DNA of 64,000 nucleotides, taken from Caulifigura coniformis (lineage in GTDB: Bacteria; Planctomycetota; Planctomycetia; Planctomycetales; Planctomycetaceae). Both the position numbers and the translations under genes were made by a program. Positions 29,137 through 37,829 of the stretch are shown one piece after another; within the stretch, counting starts at the first letter, position 1; every line of letters begins with the position of its first letter. Under the pieces are notes generated by a model, which worked only from the letters and a program-made list of their open reading frames with translations, had not been told where the DNA came from and did no database searches. The stretch is from the NCBI RefSeq assembly GCF_007745175.1, contig NZ_CP036271.1, positions 4,848,314-4,912,313 on the forward strand, read 5' to 3'.

Positions 29137-29676
29137 TCAGTGTCCGCAGCCGCAGGTTCCACAGCCGCCGCCACCTGATTCTTTCGCAACCAGTCCCGTT
29201 GCCGACACTGGCTGAACTTCCACGATCCCCAGGCCTTCGGCCGCTGCCTGGATGGCCAGCCGTGTGCATTCCGGGCCGCGGTCGTTCAGGACATACAGAA
29301 TCAGCTTTTCGCGATCGAGCGTCCATTCGAGATCGATGAGCTGGAGATCGAGTTTCCAGTCGCAGATGCGCTGATTCCAGGCGTCAAATTCGTCGCCTGC
29401 GCGTGTCGCCAGTCCGGTGAATTCAAACTGATCCTGGGGGGTGGCTTCCCGCACGACGACGAAATCGGACTCGACCTGGCTCGCGCCGGGCGACGGTTTC
29501 AAGGTTTCCAGAACCGTCGCCAGTTCGAGGCCGCGGTGGGTGCGGACAACGACCTGCTCTCCGCGCTCGCGGCGGTCGTCGGCGACGACTTTCGCGACTT
29601 CAGGGATTCGCCCGTAGCGGACGAGGACATTCACGGGCATCGGCGCACCTGGAACCTGGAACTTCAGTGACTTCAT
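29137..29676 (-). CDS. PSP1 domain protein with Cys-rich metal-binding tail
   Basis: The start at 29676 gives 179 residues. Residues 14-160 match the PSP1 C-terminal domain (NVLVRYGRIPEVAKVV; then QVVVRTHRGLELATVLE, and the WTLDREKLILYVLND segment), like the core of Bacillus YaaT (RicT). The last residues GGGGCGTCGCGH have three Cys and a His and probably bind a metal. RicT is part of a complex that affects RNA maturation and development in Bacillus. Here the neighbour is an FGE-type gene. A later Met at 29640 (MPVNVLVRYG) is an alternative start. Confidence 0.82.
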   Translation of the reverse strand: MKSLKFQVPGAPMPVNVLVRYGRIPEVAKVVADDRRERGEQVVVRTHRGLELATVLETLKPSPGASQVESDFVVVREATPQDQFEFTGLATRAGDEFDAWNQRICDWKLDLQLIDLEWTLDREKLILYVLNDRGPECTRLAIQAAAEGLGIVEVQPVSATGLVAKESGGGGCGTCGCGH

Positions 29677-30092
29677 TCTACCGCCCGCGTCCCGAAAGTC
29701 GCGTCGGGGTGGGGGTTTCCGGTCGGGCATTCCCCGAATGGCCGTTGCTGTTTCCGTGTGTGGATGGCCCCGGCTCCGATTGTCCGGAAGGGGGAGAGAG
29801 CAAGGAGGGCGCGGGTGTATGAGGAGCGGTCCTGAGGCTCTCTTTCCGTGCGAAATTCTGTCGGGGCAGCGCAGGGCCCTGAATCGGCCGTTCAAGAGCG
29901 GCAGTCCGGATGGTTTGAGTCTGGCGAGCGCTGGTCTTCATAGTTGCTGTTGTCCCTCCATTCCTGCATGTGGGGTTGCGCGGCCGAGGTCGTGGGAAAG
30001 ATGGACGTCAGCGAAGGTTGTGTCCTCGTGGCGGGGCCGGGACACTCAGCGACACCTATCGGTCTCCCGTTTTCCTGAAGTCCGCCAGCGCC
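29677..30092. other. Divergent intergenic stretch between PSP1 and rsmA
   Basis: These 416 bases separate two divergent genes and must contain promoters for both. Open frames are short or are upstream extensions of rsmA with Arg-rich composition. I found no clear -35/-10 pair, riboswitch or terminator. Confidence 0.4.
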
Positions 30093-31019
30093 GTGTCCGA
30101 GCCGCCGCGTCAAACCCGCTCCTACCTGATGTCGCTGTTCGAGCGGCACAGCGCCAATCCCCGACACGATCTGGGGCAGAATTTCCTGATCGACCTGAAC
30201 CTGCACGACTACATCGTGGCGCAGGCAGGGATCACTCCGGACGACGTGGTACTGGAGGTCGGGACGGGCACGGGGGCGCTGACGAGCGCAATCGCCAAGG
30301 ATGCCGACCGAGTGATCACGGTGGAGTACGACCGCCGGGTTCATGAAATCGCCAAAGAGCTGCTCCAATCGCGTCCGCAGGTGACCCTGCTCAACTGCGA
30401 CGTCCTGAAGAACAAGAACCGCTTCAATCCCGACGTCATCGAGGCGGTGACGGCCGCCCTCGACGCCCGACCCGCCGGGAGCCTGAAGTCGTTGAAGCTT
30501 GTCGCGAACCTGCCGTACAACGTCGCGACGCCGGTCATGTCGAATCTCATCGCCACCGAGCTGCCGTGGAGGCGGATGGTCGTCACGATCCAGTATGAAC
30601 TGGCGGAACGGATGGCCGCCGCTCCGGGCTCGTCCCAATACAGTGCCCTGACCGTCTGGCTGCAGGCCCAGACGAAAGTGACGCTGCTCAAGAAGCTGGG
30701 GCCGAATGTTTTCTGGCCGAGGCCGCAGGTCGATTCAGCGATCGTACGGATCGATCCGGACCTCGAGGCGCGGAACGCAATCGCGGACCGGGAATTCCTG
30801 CATACGTTTCTGCGTGACGTCTTTACGCAGCGTCGCAAGCGTCTGCGGGGCGTTGTCGCGTCGATGTTCAAGGCGACGCACGACAAGCCGGCTGTCGATG
30901 CGGCATTCGAACTCGCAGGCGTTTCGGCCGAGAGCCGGGCCGAGGATCTGCCGCCTGCGGATCTCGTGCGACTCTCGAACGCGCTGGCGGCGAGATCCGG
31001 ACCTCGTGGCGATCGCTGA
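30093..31019 (+). CDS. rsmA: 16S rRNA (adenine1518/1519-N6) dimethyltransferase RsmA (KsgA)
   Basis: The GTG at 30093 gives the family start VSEPPRQTRSYLMSLFERH and 308 residues; an ATG at 30129 is possible. It has the pocket DLGQNFLIDLN (residues 26-36), SAM motif EVGTGTG (55-61) and the catalytic NLPY motif (139-142). RsmA dimethylates two adjacent adenines in helix 45 of 16S rRNA during 30S maturation. The gene is the first of a rightward run with the aminotransferase and fabI genes, gaps of 46 and 79 bases. Confidence 0.95.
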   Translation: MSEPPRQTRSYLMSLFERHSANPRHDLGQNFLIDLNLHDYIVAQAGITPDDVVLEVGTGTGALTSAIAKDADRVITVEYDRRVHEIAKELLQSRPQVTLLNCDVLKNKNRFNPDVIEAVTAALDARPAGSLKSLKLVANLPYNVATPVMSNLIATELPWRRMVVTIQYELAERMAAAPGSSQYSALTVWLQAQTKVTLLKKLGPNVFWPRPQVDSAIVRIDPDLEARNAIADREFLHTFLRDVFTQRRKRLRGVVASMFKATHDKPAVDAAFELAGVSAESRAEDLPPADLVRLSNALAARSGPRGDR

Positions 31020-31065
31020 CGCGTCACCCCATTTCTCTTCGTTGTCTCCCCGGGCTGTCAGTTCC

Positions 31066-32304
31066 ATGGCCATTCCACTCGACGTTGCTTCGCTGCGTTC
31101 CCGTTTTCCGGCGCTGGCCCGGCGGTTCAACGATCATCCGGCGGCCTATTTCGACGGCGCGGCTGGAAGCCAGGTTCCGCAGTCGGTCATCGACGCGATC
31201 TCTGACGTCCTGGCGAATCACAATGCCAATCGTGGTAGCGCGATTCCGACGAGCCGCGAGGCGGACGAACGGATCGAGGAAGCGCATCGGGCGTTCGTCG
31301 ACTTTCTCGGCGCTGCCGATCCGGCGGAGGTGTACACCGGTCAGAACATGACGTCGCTGACGTTCGCCATGAGCCGGGCGCTCTCTCGGACCTGGAAGCC
31401 GGGAGACGAGATCATCGTCACGCGTCTGGACCACGACGCCAACGTCACTCCGTGGACGCTCGCCGCCCGGGACGCCGGCGCAGTGGTTCACACCATCGAT
31501 TTCCATGCCGACGACTGCACGCTCGATCTGGCGGCACTCGCGAGTCGCCTGAATTCCAGGACGCGGCTCGTCGCCGTGGGTTATGCCTCCAATGCCGTGG
31601 GGACGATCAACCCGATCGCCGAGATCTGCCGGCTTGCGCGGAGCGCGGGGGCGCTGACCTTCATCGACGCGGTCCACTTTGCCCCGCATGGACGGATCAA
31701 TGTTTCCGAACTCGGTTGCGACTTCCTGGTCTGCTCGCCGTACAAGTTCTTCGGTCCGCACCTGGGAGTGATGTACGGCCGACTCGAGCATCTGGAGCGG
31801 CTGGAGGCGTACAGGCTGCGTCCCGCGCCAGCGCGGCCACCCGGCAAATGGATGACCGGGACGCAGAGCCACGAGTCAATCTGGGGGGGCGCTGCGGCTG
31901 TGGACTACCTCGCTTCACTGGGAGGCGACGCCGGATTCCGCGGCCAGCGGCTGGATGTCGCCTATGAGCGGATCCGGGCTCATGAACGGACAATTGGCGA
32001 GCGTCTGCTGTCGGGGCTGCGCGACCTGAAGACCTTCAGGCTGTGGGGGATCGCCGATTCCTCGCGGTGGGACGAACGGGTGCCGACATTCTCATTGACG
32101 CACGCGAAATTCACTCCGCAACAACTGTGCGACCAACTGCTGGAACGTGGGCTGTTCACCTGGGCCGGCAATCACTACGCCCTCTCGTTCTGCGAATGTT
32201 GCGATCTCGAGCCCGGGGGGACGCTGCGGCTAAGCCTTTTGCACTACAACACGCAGGCAGAAGTTGACCGCCTGCTGGAGGCGCTGCGGTCGTTTGACCG
32301 TTAA
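31066..32304 (+). CDS. Cysteine desulfurase-like PLP enzyme (VC1184 type)
   Basis: The 412-residue protein belongs to fold type I, aminotransferase class V. It has [11 protein letters not shown] at residues 28-38, a PLP-phosphate region near [10 protein letters not shown] (91-100), the aspartate motif DAVHFAPH (201-208) and the Schiff-base Lys K227 in [12 protein letters not shown]. The overall pattern matches the VC1184 cysteine-desulfurase-like subfamily, whose substrate is not known and which lacks the extended active-site Cys loop of IscS. A segment [10 protein letters not shown] near the C-terminus has three Cys. It lies between rsmA and fabI; the pathway link is unknown. Confidence 0.85.
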   Translation: MAIPLDVASLRSRFPALARRFNDHPAAYFDGAAGSQVPQSVIDAISDVLANHNANRGSAIPTSREADERIEEAHRAFVDFLGAADPAEVYTGQNMTSLTFAMSRALSRTWKPGDEIIVTRLDHDANVTPWTLAARDAGAVVHTIDFHADDCTLDLAALASRLNSRTRLVAVGYASNAVGTINPIAEICRLARSAGALTFIDAVHFAPHGRINVSELGCDFLVCSPYKFFGPHLGVMYGRLEHLERLEAYRLRPAPARPPGKWMTGTQSHESIWGGAAAVDYLASLGGDAGFRGQRLDVAYERIRAHERTIGERLLSGLRDLKTFRLWGIADSSRWDERVPTFSLTHAKFTPQQLCDQLLERGLFTWAGNHYALSFCECCDLEPGGTLRLSLLHYNTQAEVDRLLEALRSFDR

Positions 32305-32383
32305 GACCCTGCGATCGTCGAAGGCCTCCGCCGGCGACACCGTCTCAAGACGTCCGATTCCCTTCCTTTTGTTCCACAGACTC

Positions 32384-33199
32384 GTGAGCGACTTTCTTCA
32401 ACTCGCCGGCAAATCGATCCTCGTGATGGGCGTGGCCAATCGCAAAAGCGTGGCCTGGCAGACGGCCCAGGTTCTGACGGAGGCCGGCGCGGAAGTCGTC
32501 TATGCCGTGCGTTCCGAAGCCCGCCGTGATCAGCTGGCCAGATTCACGGGGGACGCGCCGATCTACATCTGCGACGTCGAAAAACAGGCCGAGATCGACG
32601 CCCTCCGCGACTCACTTTCGGCCGATGGAAGAACGCTGCAGGGCATCGTGCATTCGATTGCCTTCGCGGACTACTCGGCCGGCTGGAAGCCATTCCATGA
32701 AACGCCGCGGTCGGCATTCCTGCAGGCGGTGGACATTTCCTGCTTCTCGCTGATCGCCGTTTCCAACGCGCTGCGCGACCTCGTGGACAAGGAGCACGGG
32801 AGCGTTGTCACGATCTCCATCTCCACAACGCGGATGGCGGCGGAGAACTACGGCTACATGGCGCCGGTGAAGGCCGCGCTCGATTCGACGGTCTGTTTTC
32901 TGGCAAAGTCGTTCAGCGGGTTCTCGAAGATCCGCTTCAATGCCGTCTGCCCGGGGCTGCTGAAGACCTCGGCATCGGCCGGCATTCCGGGCTATGTCGA
33001 CTCCTACCTGTTCGCCGAGCAGGCGACGCTGCGCAAGGAAGCGGTGCAGACACAGGAAGTCGCGAATACGGCGGCGTTTCTCCTGAGCCCCAGGTCATCG
33101 GGCATCAATGCCCAGGGGCTGGTGATCGATGCCGGGATGTCGACGAACTACTTCGACAAGGCGATCGTGACGCGGCCGTTTGATGGATCAAAGAACTGA
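32384..33199 (+). CDS. fabI: Enoyl-ACP reductase FabI
   Basis: The GTG at 32384 gives 271 residues ([20 protein letters not shown]), the usual FabI length. The nucleotide-binding site is [10 protein letters not shown] (residues 16-25), and the catalytic residues are Y156 and K163 in [11 protein letters not shown], numbered as in E. coli FabI. It reduces trans-2-enoyl-ACP with NAD(P)H in the last step of each fatty-acid elongation cycle, and is the target class of triclosan. A longer frame with an ATG at 32264 overlaps the previous gene and has no homology. No fab genes flank it. Confidence 0.93.
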   Translation: MSDFLQLAGKSILVMGVANRKSVAWQTAQVLTEAGAEVVYAVRSEARRDQLARFTGDAPIYICDVEKQAEIDALRDSLSADGRTLQGIVHSIAFADYSAGWKPFHETPRSAFLQAVDISCFSLIAVSNALRDLVDKEHGSVVTISISTTRMAAENYGYMAPVKAALDSTVCFLAKSFSGFSKIRFNAVCPGLLKTSASAGIPGYVDSYLFAEQATLRKEAVQTQEVANTAAFLLSPRSSGINAQGLVIDAGMSTNYFDKAIVTRPFDGSKN

Positions 33200-33255
33200 C
33201 GAGAGACGGGAGGAATGCCCCCTGCCGAGAGGAGGTTCCTTCGAGCCGCTGCGGA

Positions 33256-33393
33256 TCAGGCTTCAGCGGAAAGCCGGGCAGCGAGCCAGCCAATGGCGAT
33301 AATTGCGACTCCCAGGGTAAGGAAGTCGGTCGGAGTGGCGTCTCGCCAGCGCTCATACAGAGCGTGCATGAGGTCGATCAGGGCGCTTGGCAT
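33256..33393 (-). CDS. Small single-span membrane protein
   Basis: A 45-residue frame starts at ATG 33393 with a GAGGAAA leader. The first half is polar and amphipathic (IDLMHALYERWRDATP), the second is one membrane segment (LTLGVAIIAIGWLAARL). Composition and leader look real, but no family is recognised and short frames are easily misread. Confidence 0.4.
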   Translation of the reverse strand: MPSALIDLMHALYERWRDATPTDFLTLGVAIIAIGWLAARLSAEA

Positions 33394-33589
33394 CGTTGGT
33401 TTTCCTCGGACCCACGGCAGAAATGGTACTGCCACCGCAGGAAAACCAGCCCTGTTCCAGGGGATGTCCGTCGAACTGGGACGACCTGCGTGACCGGAAT
33501 GCCAAACTCGCCGGTTGTAACGACCCCTGGCAGGCCGGCGGCTGGAGTCAAATCGGAATTCCAGGCAGCCCAGTAGGGCCCGTTGCCGC

Positions 33590-34921
33590 TCAGGGCCCGT
33601 ATAAGCTGGTGACGAGGCGGGCGACGTCGATGTCGCTGATACCAGCGTCTTTTCCTGCGAACCAGTCGGCCGGCTCGGAGGACACCAACACCCCCTCGCG
33701 CGATTCTTCGCTGTCGAGGGCGCCGTGGGAGCCTTTGACGAGCGTGGCGTCGAGTGTCGTTCTTGCGTGCTGTCGGTCGCCGAACAGTTCAAGCGGGTCG
33801 TATCCCGGCCTGGGGCGGGCGTTGCTGGTGCGGGGAGCGTTCGTGTCGTCGAACTGCCAATCGCCGGCGAACCATGAATCGGGCTTTGCGACGAGCACCA
33901 CTTCGCCTGACCGCTCGTGGTTCAGCCCGATCTTCGTTCGCTGTTCACCGACCATCACGTGGGCGATGGCTGGATCATTCCGGAAGAGGTCGGCCACGCG
34001 GCGGATGTCGGCGGCGTCGCGGATGTAGATGTGCGCCAGCTGATGGTCGACCATCGCAAACGCCGGCGTGGCCCGGAAATCGAGAGACTCATGCCCGTCC
34101 TGCGACACGGGCATCAGCCATCCGGCCTCGCGGAGCACGCGGTTGGGATACCCGACCGACGAGACGGGAGTGACGCAGTACTCGCTGGCCACGAGCCAGG
34201 CGCTATTCCTGATTCCCGCGGCGGTGAAGCCATCGACCAGCGCTCCGATCGCCATGTCGAGTTCCGCGACGGCGTTCAACGTTTCGGAACTGTTCGGGCC
34301 AAATTTCTGAGTCGCGAAGTCGAGGTAGGGCAGAGAGACGAAGCTGAACCGCGGCCTGACGACGTAGGCGGTCTGGACAAAGGAGTCGACGATCCAGGCG
34401 ATCGAGTTGATGCCGGGCTGCGGTTCCTGGACACGACCGCGCGGGAACTGGCCGAGGCAGTCCCGGAGCGTGCCGTAGAGTTCGGGCGGTTTGGAGTAGC
34501 AGTAGTGCGCGTCGCTGCCGTCGGGGTTGAGCACGGGATCGGCCGTACAGATGACATCGGCTTTCGCTCCCTTGGCGAGAGTCGCGAACCAGAGCGCGGA
34601 GGTGAGTGAGGCGTCGCGCTGCCGGAGCGTCTCCCAGATCTGCGGCGCCTGGACCGCCTGGTTCCAGGCGGTCCCGACTTCGACTTCCCCTTTTTCCCGC
34701 CAATAGAAGCCGCTGCCGACGACTCCGTGTCGCTCCGGGCCGACGCCGGTCGTGAGGCTGGCCTGAACCGAGGAACTAACCGCGGGGGATGAGGGGAAGA
34801 GGGGGACCGACAGCCCCTTTCGCGTGAGTTCGAGCAGGCGAGGCATCGAGCCGAGATCGCGCGACCTCAGTCCGGGAATGGAAAGGAGTACGACGGTCCG
34901 GGGCATGGAGTGGGGATTCAT
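33590..34921 (-). CDS. Alkaline-phosphatase superfamily protein (diverged NPP-like)
   Basis: The 443-residue protein has the fold of nucleotide pyrophosphatase/phosphodiesterases: FPSSPAVSSSVQASLTTG (equivalent of the nucleophile-bearing strand), GVGPERHGVVG, LPYLDFATQKFGP and the C-terminal FAMVDHQLAHIYIRD. Key ligands are altered: the first Asp of DG is absent (LLSIPGL), and the SDHG equivalent is SEYCVTPVS. The same SEYxxTPVS substitution occurs, from memory, in a wider family of such proteins. It may bind metal differently or may have lost activity. The start at 34921 is chosen over 34906 (MPRTVVLLSIPG) without strong support. Confidence 0.75.
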   Translation of the reverse strand: MNPHSMPRTVVLLSIPGLRSRDLGSMPRLLELTRKGLSVPLFPSSPAVSSSVQASLTTGVGPERHGVVGSGFYWREKGEVEVGTAWNQAVQAPQIWETLRQRDASLTSALWFATLAKGAKADVICTADPVLNPDGSDAHYCYSKPPELYGTLRDCLGQFPRGRVQEPQPGINSIAWIVDSFVQTAYVVRPRFSFVSLPYLDFATQKFGPNSSETLNAVAELDMAIGALVDGFTAAGIRNSAWLVASEYCVTPVSSVGYPNRVLREAGWLMPVSQDGHESLDFRATPAFAMVDHQLAHIYIRDAADIRRVADLFRNDPAIAHVMVGEQRTKIGLNHERSGEVVLVAKPDSWFAGDWQFDDTNAPRTSNARPRPGYDPLELFGDRQHARTTLDATLVKGSHGALDSEESREGVLVSSEPADWFAGKDAGISDIDVARLVTSLYGP

Positions 34922-35082
34922 CAAAACAGAGGAGGGCGATTTCGGCCTGTGAACTGGCAACCGACGCAATGCGCCTCTCGCCTTCACCTTCGAGGCAGCT
35001 ATGATAACGCATCCTCTCCAGTCATCCGTCTGCACGGGACCGGGCTGTTTCCAGCGTCATTCAAAGTCGTCTTCAGGATTCC

Positions 35083-36216
35083 ATGCCGACGATCATCGAC
35101 CTGCAGGCGCTCGGCGATTCTCCTGGCACGCTTGAAGTTGTGGCGAACGCCCTGATCTCGGGGGATCCTGTCGCTCTGCCGTTTGAAACGTCGTACGTGA
35201 CGGCCGTCCTTCCGGACTGGCGGTTCCAAGGGGCGCAATCACATCTGTCCCGGTTTTCGGCGGCGCGGGGAGCCCTGGCGTTTCGTGACCTGGCCTCGGT
35301 GGACGACCTGGCGGGGCCGTTCTCCGGAAGGCCGCATCGCCTGCTGAGACGCTCATGGCCGGGGACGCTCATTGCCGAGTTCGCGGGACTGGCCGGTGAT
35401 GCCCGACTGGCGGGGCTTCCGGAGTCGATCCAATCGCGTCTGGCGAGCGACGGCGCGGTGAGGACCATCGTTCCACGACACGAGTTCGTGCGGAACCTTC
35501 TGCGTCATCTTCCGGGGCCGCTGGTCGTCTCGATACCGACGGAGGACCGCGATCGGTGGGCCACTTCGACGGAATTGAACCGGGCCGTGGGACAGCACGT
35601 GGACATGCTCGTGGATGATGGACCGGCGCGTTACGATCAAGGTCCGACGGTGGTTCGCATCCAGGGGACTGACGTGCGTGTCGTCGAAGAGGGGGTCCTG
35701 TCAGAAAAGGCGATTGAACGCATGTCGGGGGAGATGATCCTGTTTGTCTGCACGGGGAACACCTGTCGCAGCCCCATGGCGGAATCGCTGTGCCGAAGGA
35801 AGCTTGCCGGTCGGCTGAACTGCTCGGACGACGACCTGCTTGATCACGGATATTCGGTGATGTCGGCGGGGCTTTCCGCCCAGCGCGGAGCACCGGCGGC
35901 CCAGGAAGCGATCGGCATTCTGGGGGAGGATGGGATCGACCTTCGCGGCCACGAGAGCCAGATGGTGACGCGGGCGATTCTGGACCAGGCCGACAGAGTC
36001 GTCACAATGACGCGTGCCCACCGGGATTCGATCGTGTCGAACATGCCGGAATTCGCCCACAAGGTGCGTCTGCTGTGTCCGGCAGGCCGCGACGTGGCGG
36101 ACCCGATCGGTGGTGGAGAGCGGGAGTATCGCGAATGCCTCGACCAGATTTCTTCGCACCTCGATGCACTTCTCGACGAGATTCTTGGTGAGGAGAGGGG
36201 GGCAGGCCGGTCATGA
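35083..36216 (+). CDS. Fusion of a Sua5/YrdC-like domain and a YwlE-like protein-arginine phosphatase
   Basis: Residues 10-205 follow the Sua5/YrdC fold (LISGDPVALPFETSYVTA, RRSWPGTLIAEF, GPTVVRIQGTDVRVVEEG) but the usual lysine-arginine and SAN.SG nucleotide motifs are missing or altered. Residues 216-375 are a low-molecular-weight phosphatase: VCTGNTCRSPMAE has nucleophile C223 and R229 (C-x5-R), T227 is the residue that in Bacillus YwlE gives protein-arginine rather than tyrosine specificity, and DPIGGG has the acid Asp. The stop overlaps the start of rpiB. In Bacillus ywlC (sua5), ywlE and rpiB lie close together. Confidence 0.85.
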   Translation: MPTIIDLQALGDSPGTLEVVANALISGDPVALPFETSYVTAVLPDWRFQGAQSHLSRFSAARGALAFRDLASVDDLAGPFSGRPHRLLRRSWPGTLIAEFAGLAGDARLAGLPESIQSRLASDGAVRTIVPRHEFVRNLLRHLPGPLVVSIPTEDRDRWATSTELNRAVGQHVDMLVDDGPARYDQGPTVVRIQGTDVRVVEEGVLSEKAIERMSGEMILFVCTGNTCRSPMAESLCRRKLAGRLNCSDDDLLDHGYSVMSAGLSAQRGAPAAQEAIGILGEDGIDLRGHESQMVTRAILDQADRVVTMTRAHRDSIVSNMPEFAHKVRLLCPAGRDVADPIGGGEREYRECLDQISSHLDALLDEILGEERGAGRS

Positions 36217-36716
36217 AAATCGCCGTTGGTAGCGATCATCGCGGAGTGCGGATCAAGGGGCAGATTCTGTCGCAGCTGGCGGAGTTGGGCCACGAAGGGC
36301 TCGACGTCGGTCCGAGTGAAGGCGAGAGCGTGGACTATCCCGATTTTGCGTCGAAAGTCGCACGGGCCGTCTCGTTGAAAGACGTCGATCGGGGCATCCT
36401 GATCTGCGGGACGGGGATGGGGATGGTGATCACGGCCAACAAGTTTCCCGGGGTGCGGGCCGTCACGTGTCACGACGATGTGACCGCGGAGATGAGCCGT
36501 CGGCACAACGACGCGAACATCATGTGCCTTTCGGCCGACATGCTGGGGGACCGTCTTCTGGGGCGGATCGTGGACCTGTGGATGCGGACCGAGTTCGAAG
36601 GGGGGCGGCATCAGCGGCGGATCGAGAAGATCCTGCAGCTCGAGAAAGTGCTGGGGCTGACGGCTGACGCTCCGGAACGGGCGGGCTGCCAATCAGACAC
36701 TGATGCGGCGACGTAG
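36213..36716 (+). CDS. rpiB: Ribose-5-phosphate isomerase B
   Basis: The 167-residue enzyme interconverts ribose-5-phosphate and ribulose-5-phosphate. It starts MKIAVGSDHRGVRIKG, has the general-base Cys C65 in GILICGTGMGM, and the conserved NDANIMCLSADMLG segment. The ATG overlaps the end of the phosphatase fusion gene by four bases (ATGA), which supports coupling. It is 15-20 residues longer at the C-terminus than E. coli RpiB, ending in a polar tail. A strong terminator follows at 36749. Confidence 0.95.
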   Translation: MKIAVGSDHRGVRIKGQILSQLAELGHEGLDVGPSEGESVDYPDFASKVARAVSLKDVDRGILICGTGMGMVITANKFPGVRAVTCHDDVTAEMSRRHNDANIMCLSADMLGDRLLGRIVDLWMRTEFEGGRHQRRIEKILQLEKVLGLTADAPERAGCQSDTDAAT

Positions 36717-36748
36717 CGAGTCGCGTTTTCTCAAGTCGATTCATGCAC

Positions 36749-36787
36749 AAAGCCCCGCGGCCGCTTTGAAGCGGCCGCGGGGCTTTT
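36749..36787 (+). terminator. Rho-independent terminator of the sua5/ywlE-rpiB unit
   Basis: A 16-bp stem (AAAGCCCCGCGGCCGC at 36749-36764 with GCGGCCGCGGGGCTTT at 36771-36786) encloses the loop TTTGAA and is followed by T. It lies 33 bases after the rpiB stop. Confidence 0.9.
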
Positions 36788-36815
36788 GTCGTTGAGAGTC
36801 GCCATTCCCAATGGA

Positions 36816-36913
36816 GAACACGGCGAAAAGCCGAGCTCATCTCGTGCTTCTCGCCGTGTTCGCGGGGCTGAATTGTCGCGGCCTGTGGTGTTCTCCACGC
36901 GATGCGGGAGAAC
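36816..36913. repeat. Two further hairpins between rpiB and the thioredoxin-fold gene
   Basis: GAACACGGCGA (36816-36826) pairs perfectly with TCGCCGTGTTC (36851-36861), and the inner sequence adds an imperfect stem (GCCGAG/CTCGTGC), making a 46-base hairpin. GTTCTCC (36890-36896) pairs with GGAGAAC (36907-36913). Neither is followed by a T run, so they are not simple terminators. Confidence 0.55.
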
Positions 36914-36928
36914 TCGAGGCCAATATTG

Positions 36929-36956
36929 CCTGCCCGGGGTTCAAGACCCGGGCAGG
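36929..36956 (-). terminator. Terminator-like hairpin downstream of the thioredoxin-fold gene
   Basis: CCTGCCCGGG (36929-36938) pairs with CCCGGGCAGG (36947-36956), a perfect 10-bp stem with an 8-base loop, 12 bases past the stop codon at 36969. There is no T run on the minus strand, so termination is inferred from position. Confidence 0.45.
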
Positions 36957-36968
36957 CTGGACGCATTG

Positions 36969-37472
36969 TTACTTCAGGAGGCCCATCGCCTTGAGGCGGC
37001 AGTTCGGGCAATCCGGCTTCGGGTTGCCGAACATGTCGAGGTTCAGGCTGGTGGTGGCTTCCTTCGAGTTGAGCTGCTTTTCGAGCAGGTTCTTCAGGTT
37101 GGATTCCGAGACTTTCGCGCTGGTCGCGAAGACCTGCTTGCTCTGCTTGTTGTCGATGACAACCAGGCGGGGAAGGGTCGGCGAGCCGAAGCTCTTGAGG
37201 ACCTTCTGGCCGTGCTCGGTCGTGGTGTCGATCTGGGCGACGACGTATTCGTCGAGGACCTTGGAGAGCTTTTCGTTGTCGCGGAGGCCGTGAACGTCAA
37301 CGTCTTTCTTTTCGTCGCCGGTGTTGAGGACGACGAGCATGGGCCGCTTGTCGGCCTTGGCGGCCTTCCAGGCTTCGCCATAGTTTGCGAACTCAGCGGT
37401 GTGCGGGGTGTCGGAAGCAGCAGCTTCAGCACCGAAGAACAGGCCCGCCGTCAGCAAGAAACAACCAACCAT
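36969..37472 (-). CDS. Exported thioredoxin-fold protein lacking the active-site CxxC
   Basis: The ATG at 37472 has a strong AAGGGAG leader and gives 167 residues with a signal peptide (MVGCFLLTAGLFFGAEAAA). The fold is seen in KRPMLVVLNTGDEKK, where CxxC would be expected but is replaced, and in SPTLPRLVVIDNKQSKQ, which keeps the cis-Pro region. The C-terminus has an extra CPNC motif (DCPNCRLKAMG), which may bind metal or form a disulfide. A redox role for the classic site is therefore unlikely. The gene lies alone between hairpins and a divergent kbl. Confidence 0.75.
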   Translation of the reverse strand: MVGCFLLTAGLFFGAEAAASDTPHTAEFANYGEAWKAAKADKRPMLVVLNTGDEKKDVDVHGLRDNEKLSKVLDEYVVAQIDTTTEHGQKVLKSFGSPTLPRLVVIDNKQSKQVFATSAKVSESNLKNLLEKQLNSKEATTSLNLDMFGNPKPDCPNCRLKAMGLLK

Positions 37473-37829
37473 CTTGACTCCCTTCAATACCATCCGGGTA
37501 AACACCTGCCAAACTCCGTTCACGTCCTCGGCAGGCTCTTGGTTCGCGCTCGAGTTCGAGATCCACTCCCCAGTTGTGGTCCGAGACGTCGTGGACGTCG
37601 CGCGGTCCTCGGGTTGAACGCTCATCACATTCGTTCAACTCATTCAGGACGGGGGGCACTTTGGGGGGGGGCGCGGGGCCTGTCAATGTTCCACCTGGTT
37701 TGAGTTCGCTATCGTGGCTTGTGCGTAAAGACTTTGCGTCGACTGCCAATTTCGCAAACTACAGTGCTGTCGCCCCTTGGGACAGCAACCGGTTTTTTCG
37801 CGACAAATCTGTTTTTTGGTTCATGTTCG
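37473..37829. other. Divergent intergenic stretch with an 8-bp inverted repeat
   Basis: These 357 bases contain the promoters of the thioredoxin-fold gene (leftward) and kbl (rightward). The inverted repeat GTTGAACG (37613-37620) / CGTTCAAC (37632-37639), separated by 11 bases, could be an operator. A G-run (about 37650-37680) is notable but unremarkable for a GC-rich genome. No reliable promoter boxes were assigned. Confidence 0.4.

Noticed and set aside
37640-37690. G-run as a possible G-quadruplex
   Set aside because: Runs of G are expected at this GC content; spacing is irregular and no function can be argued.
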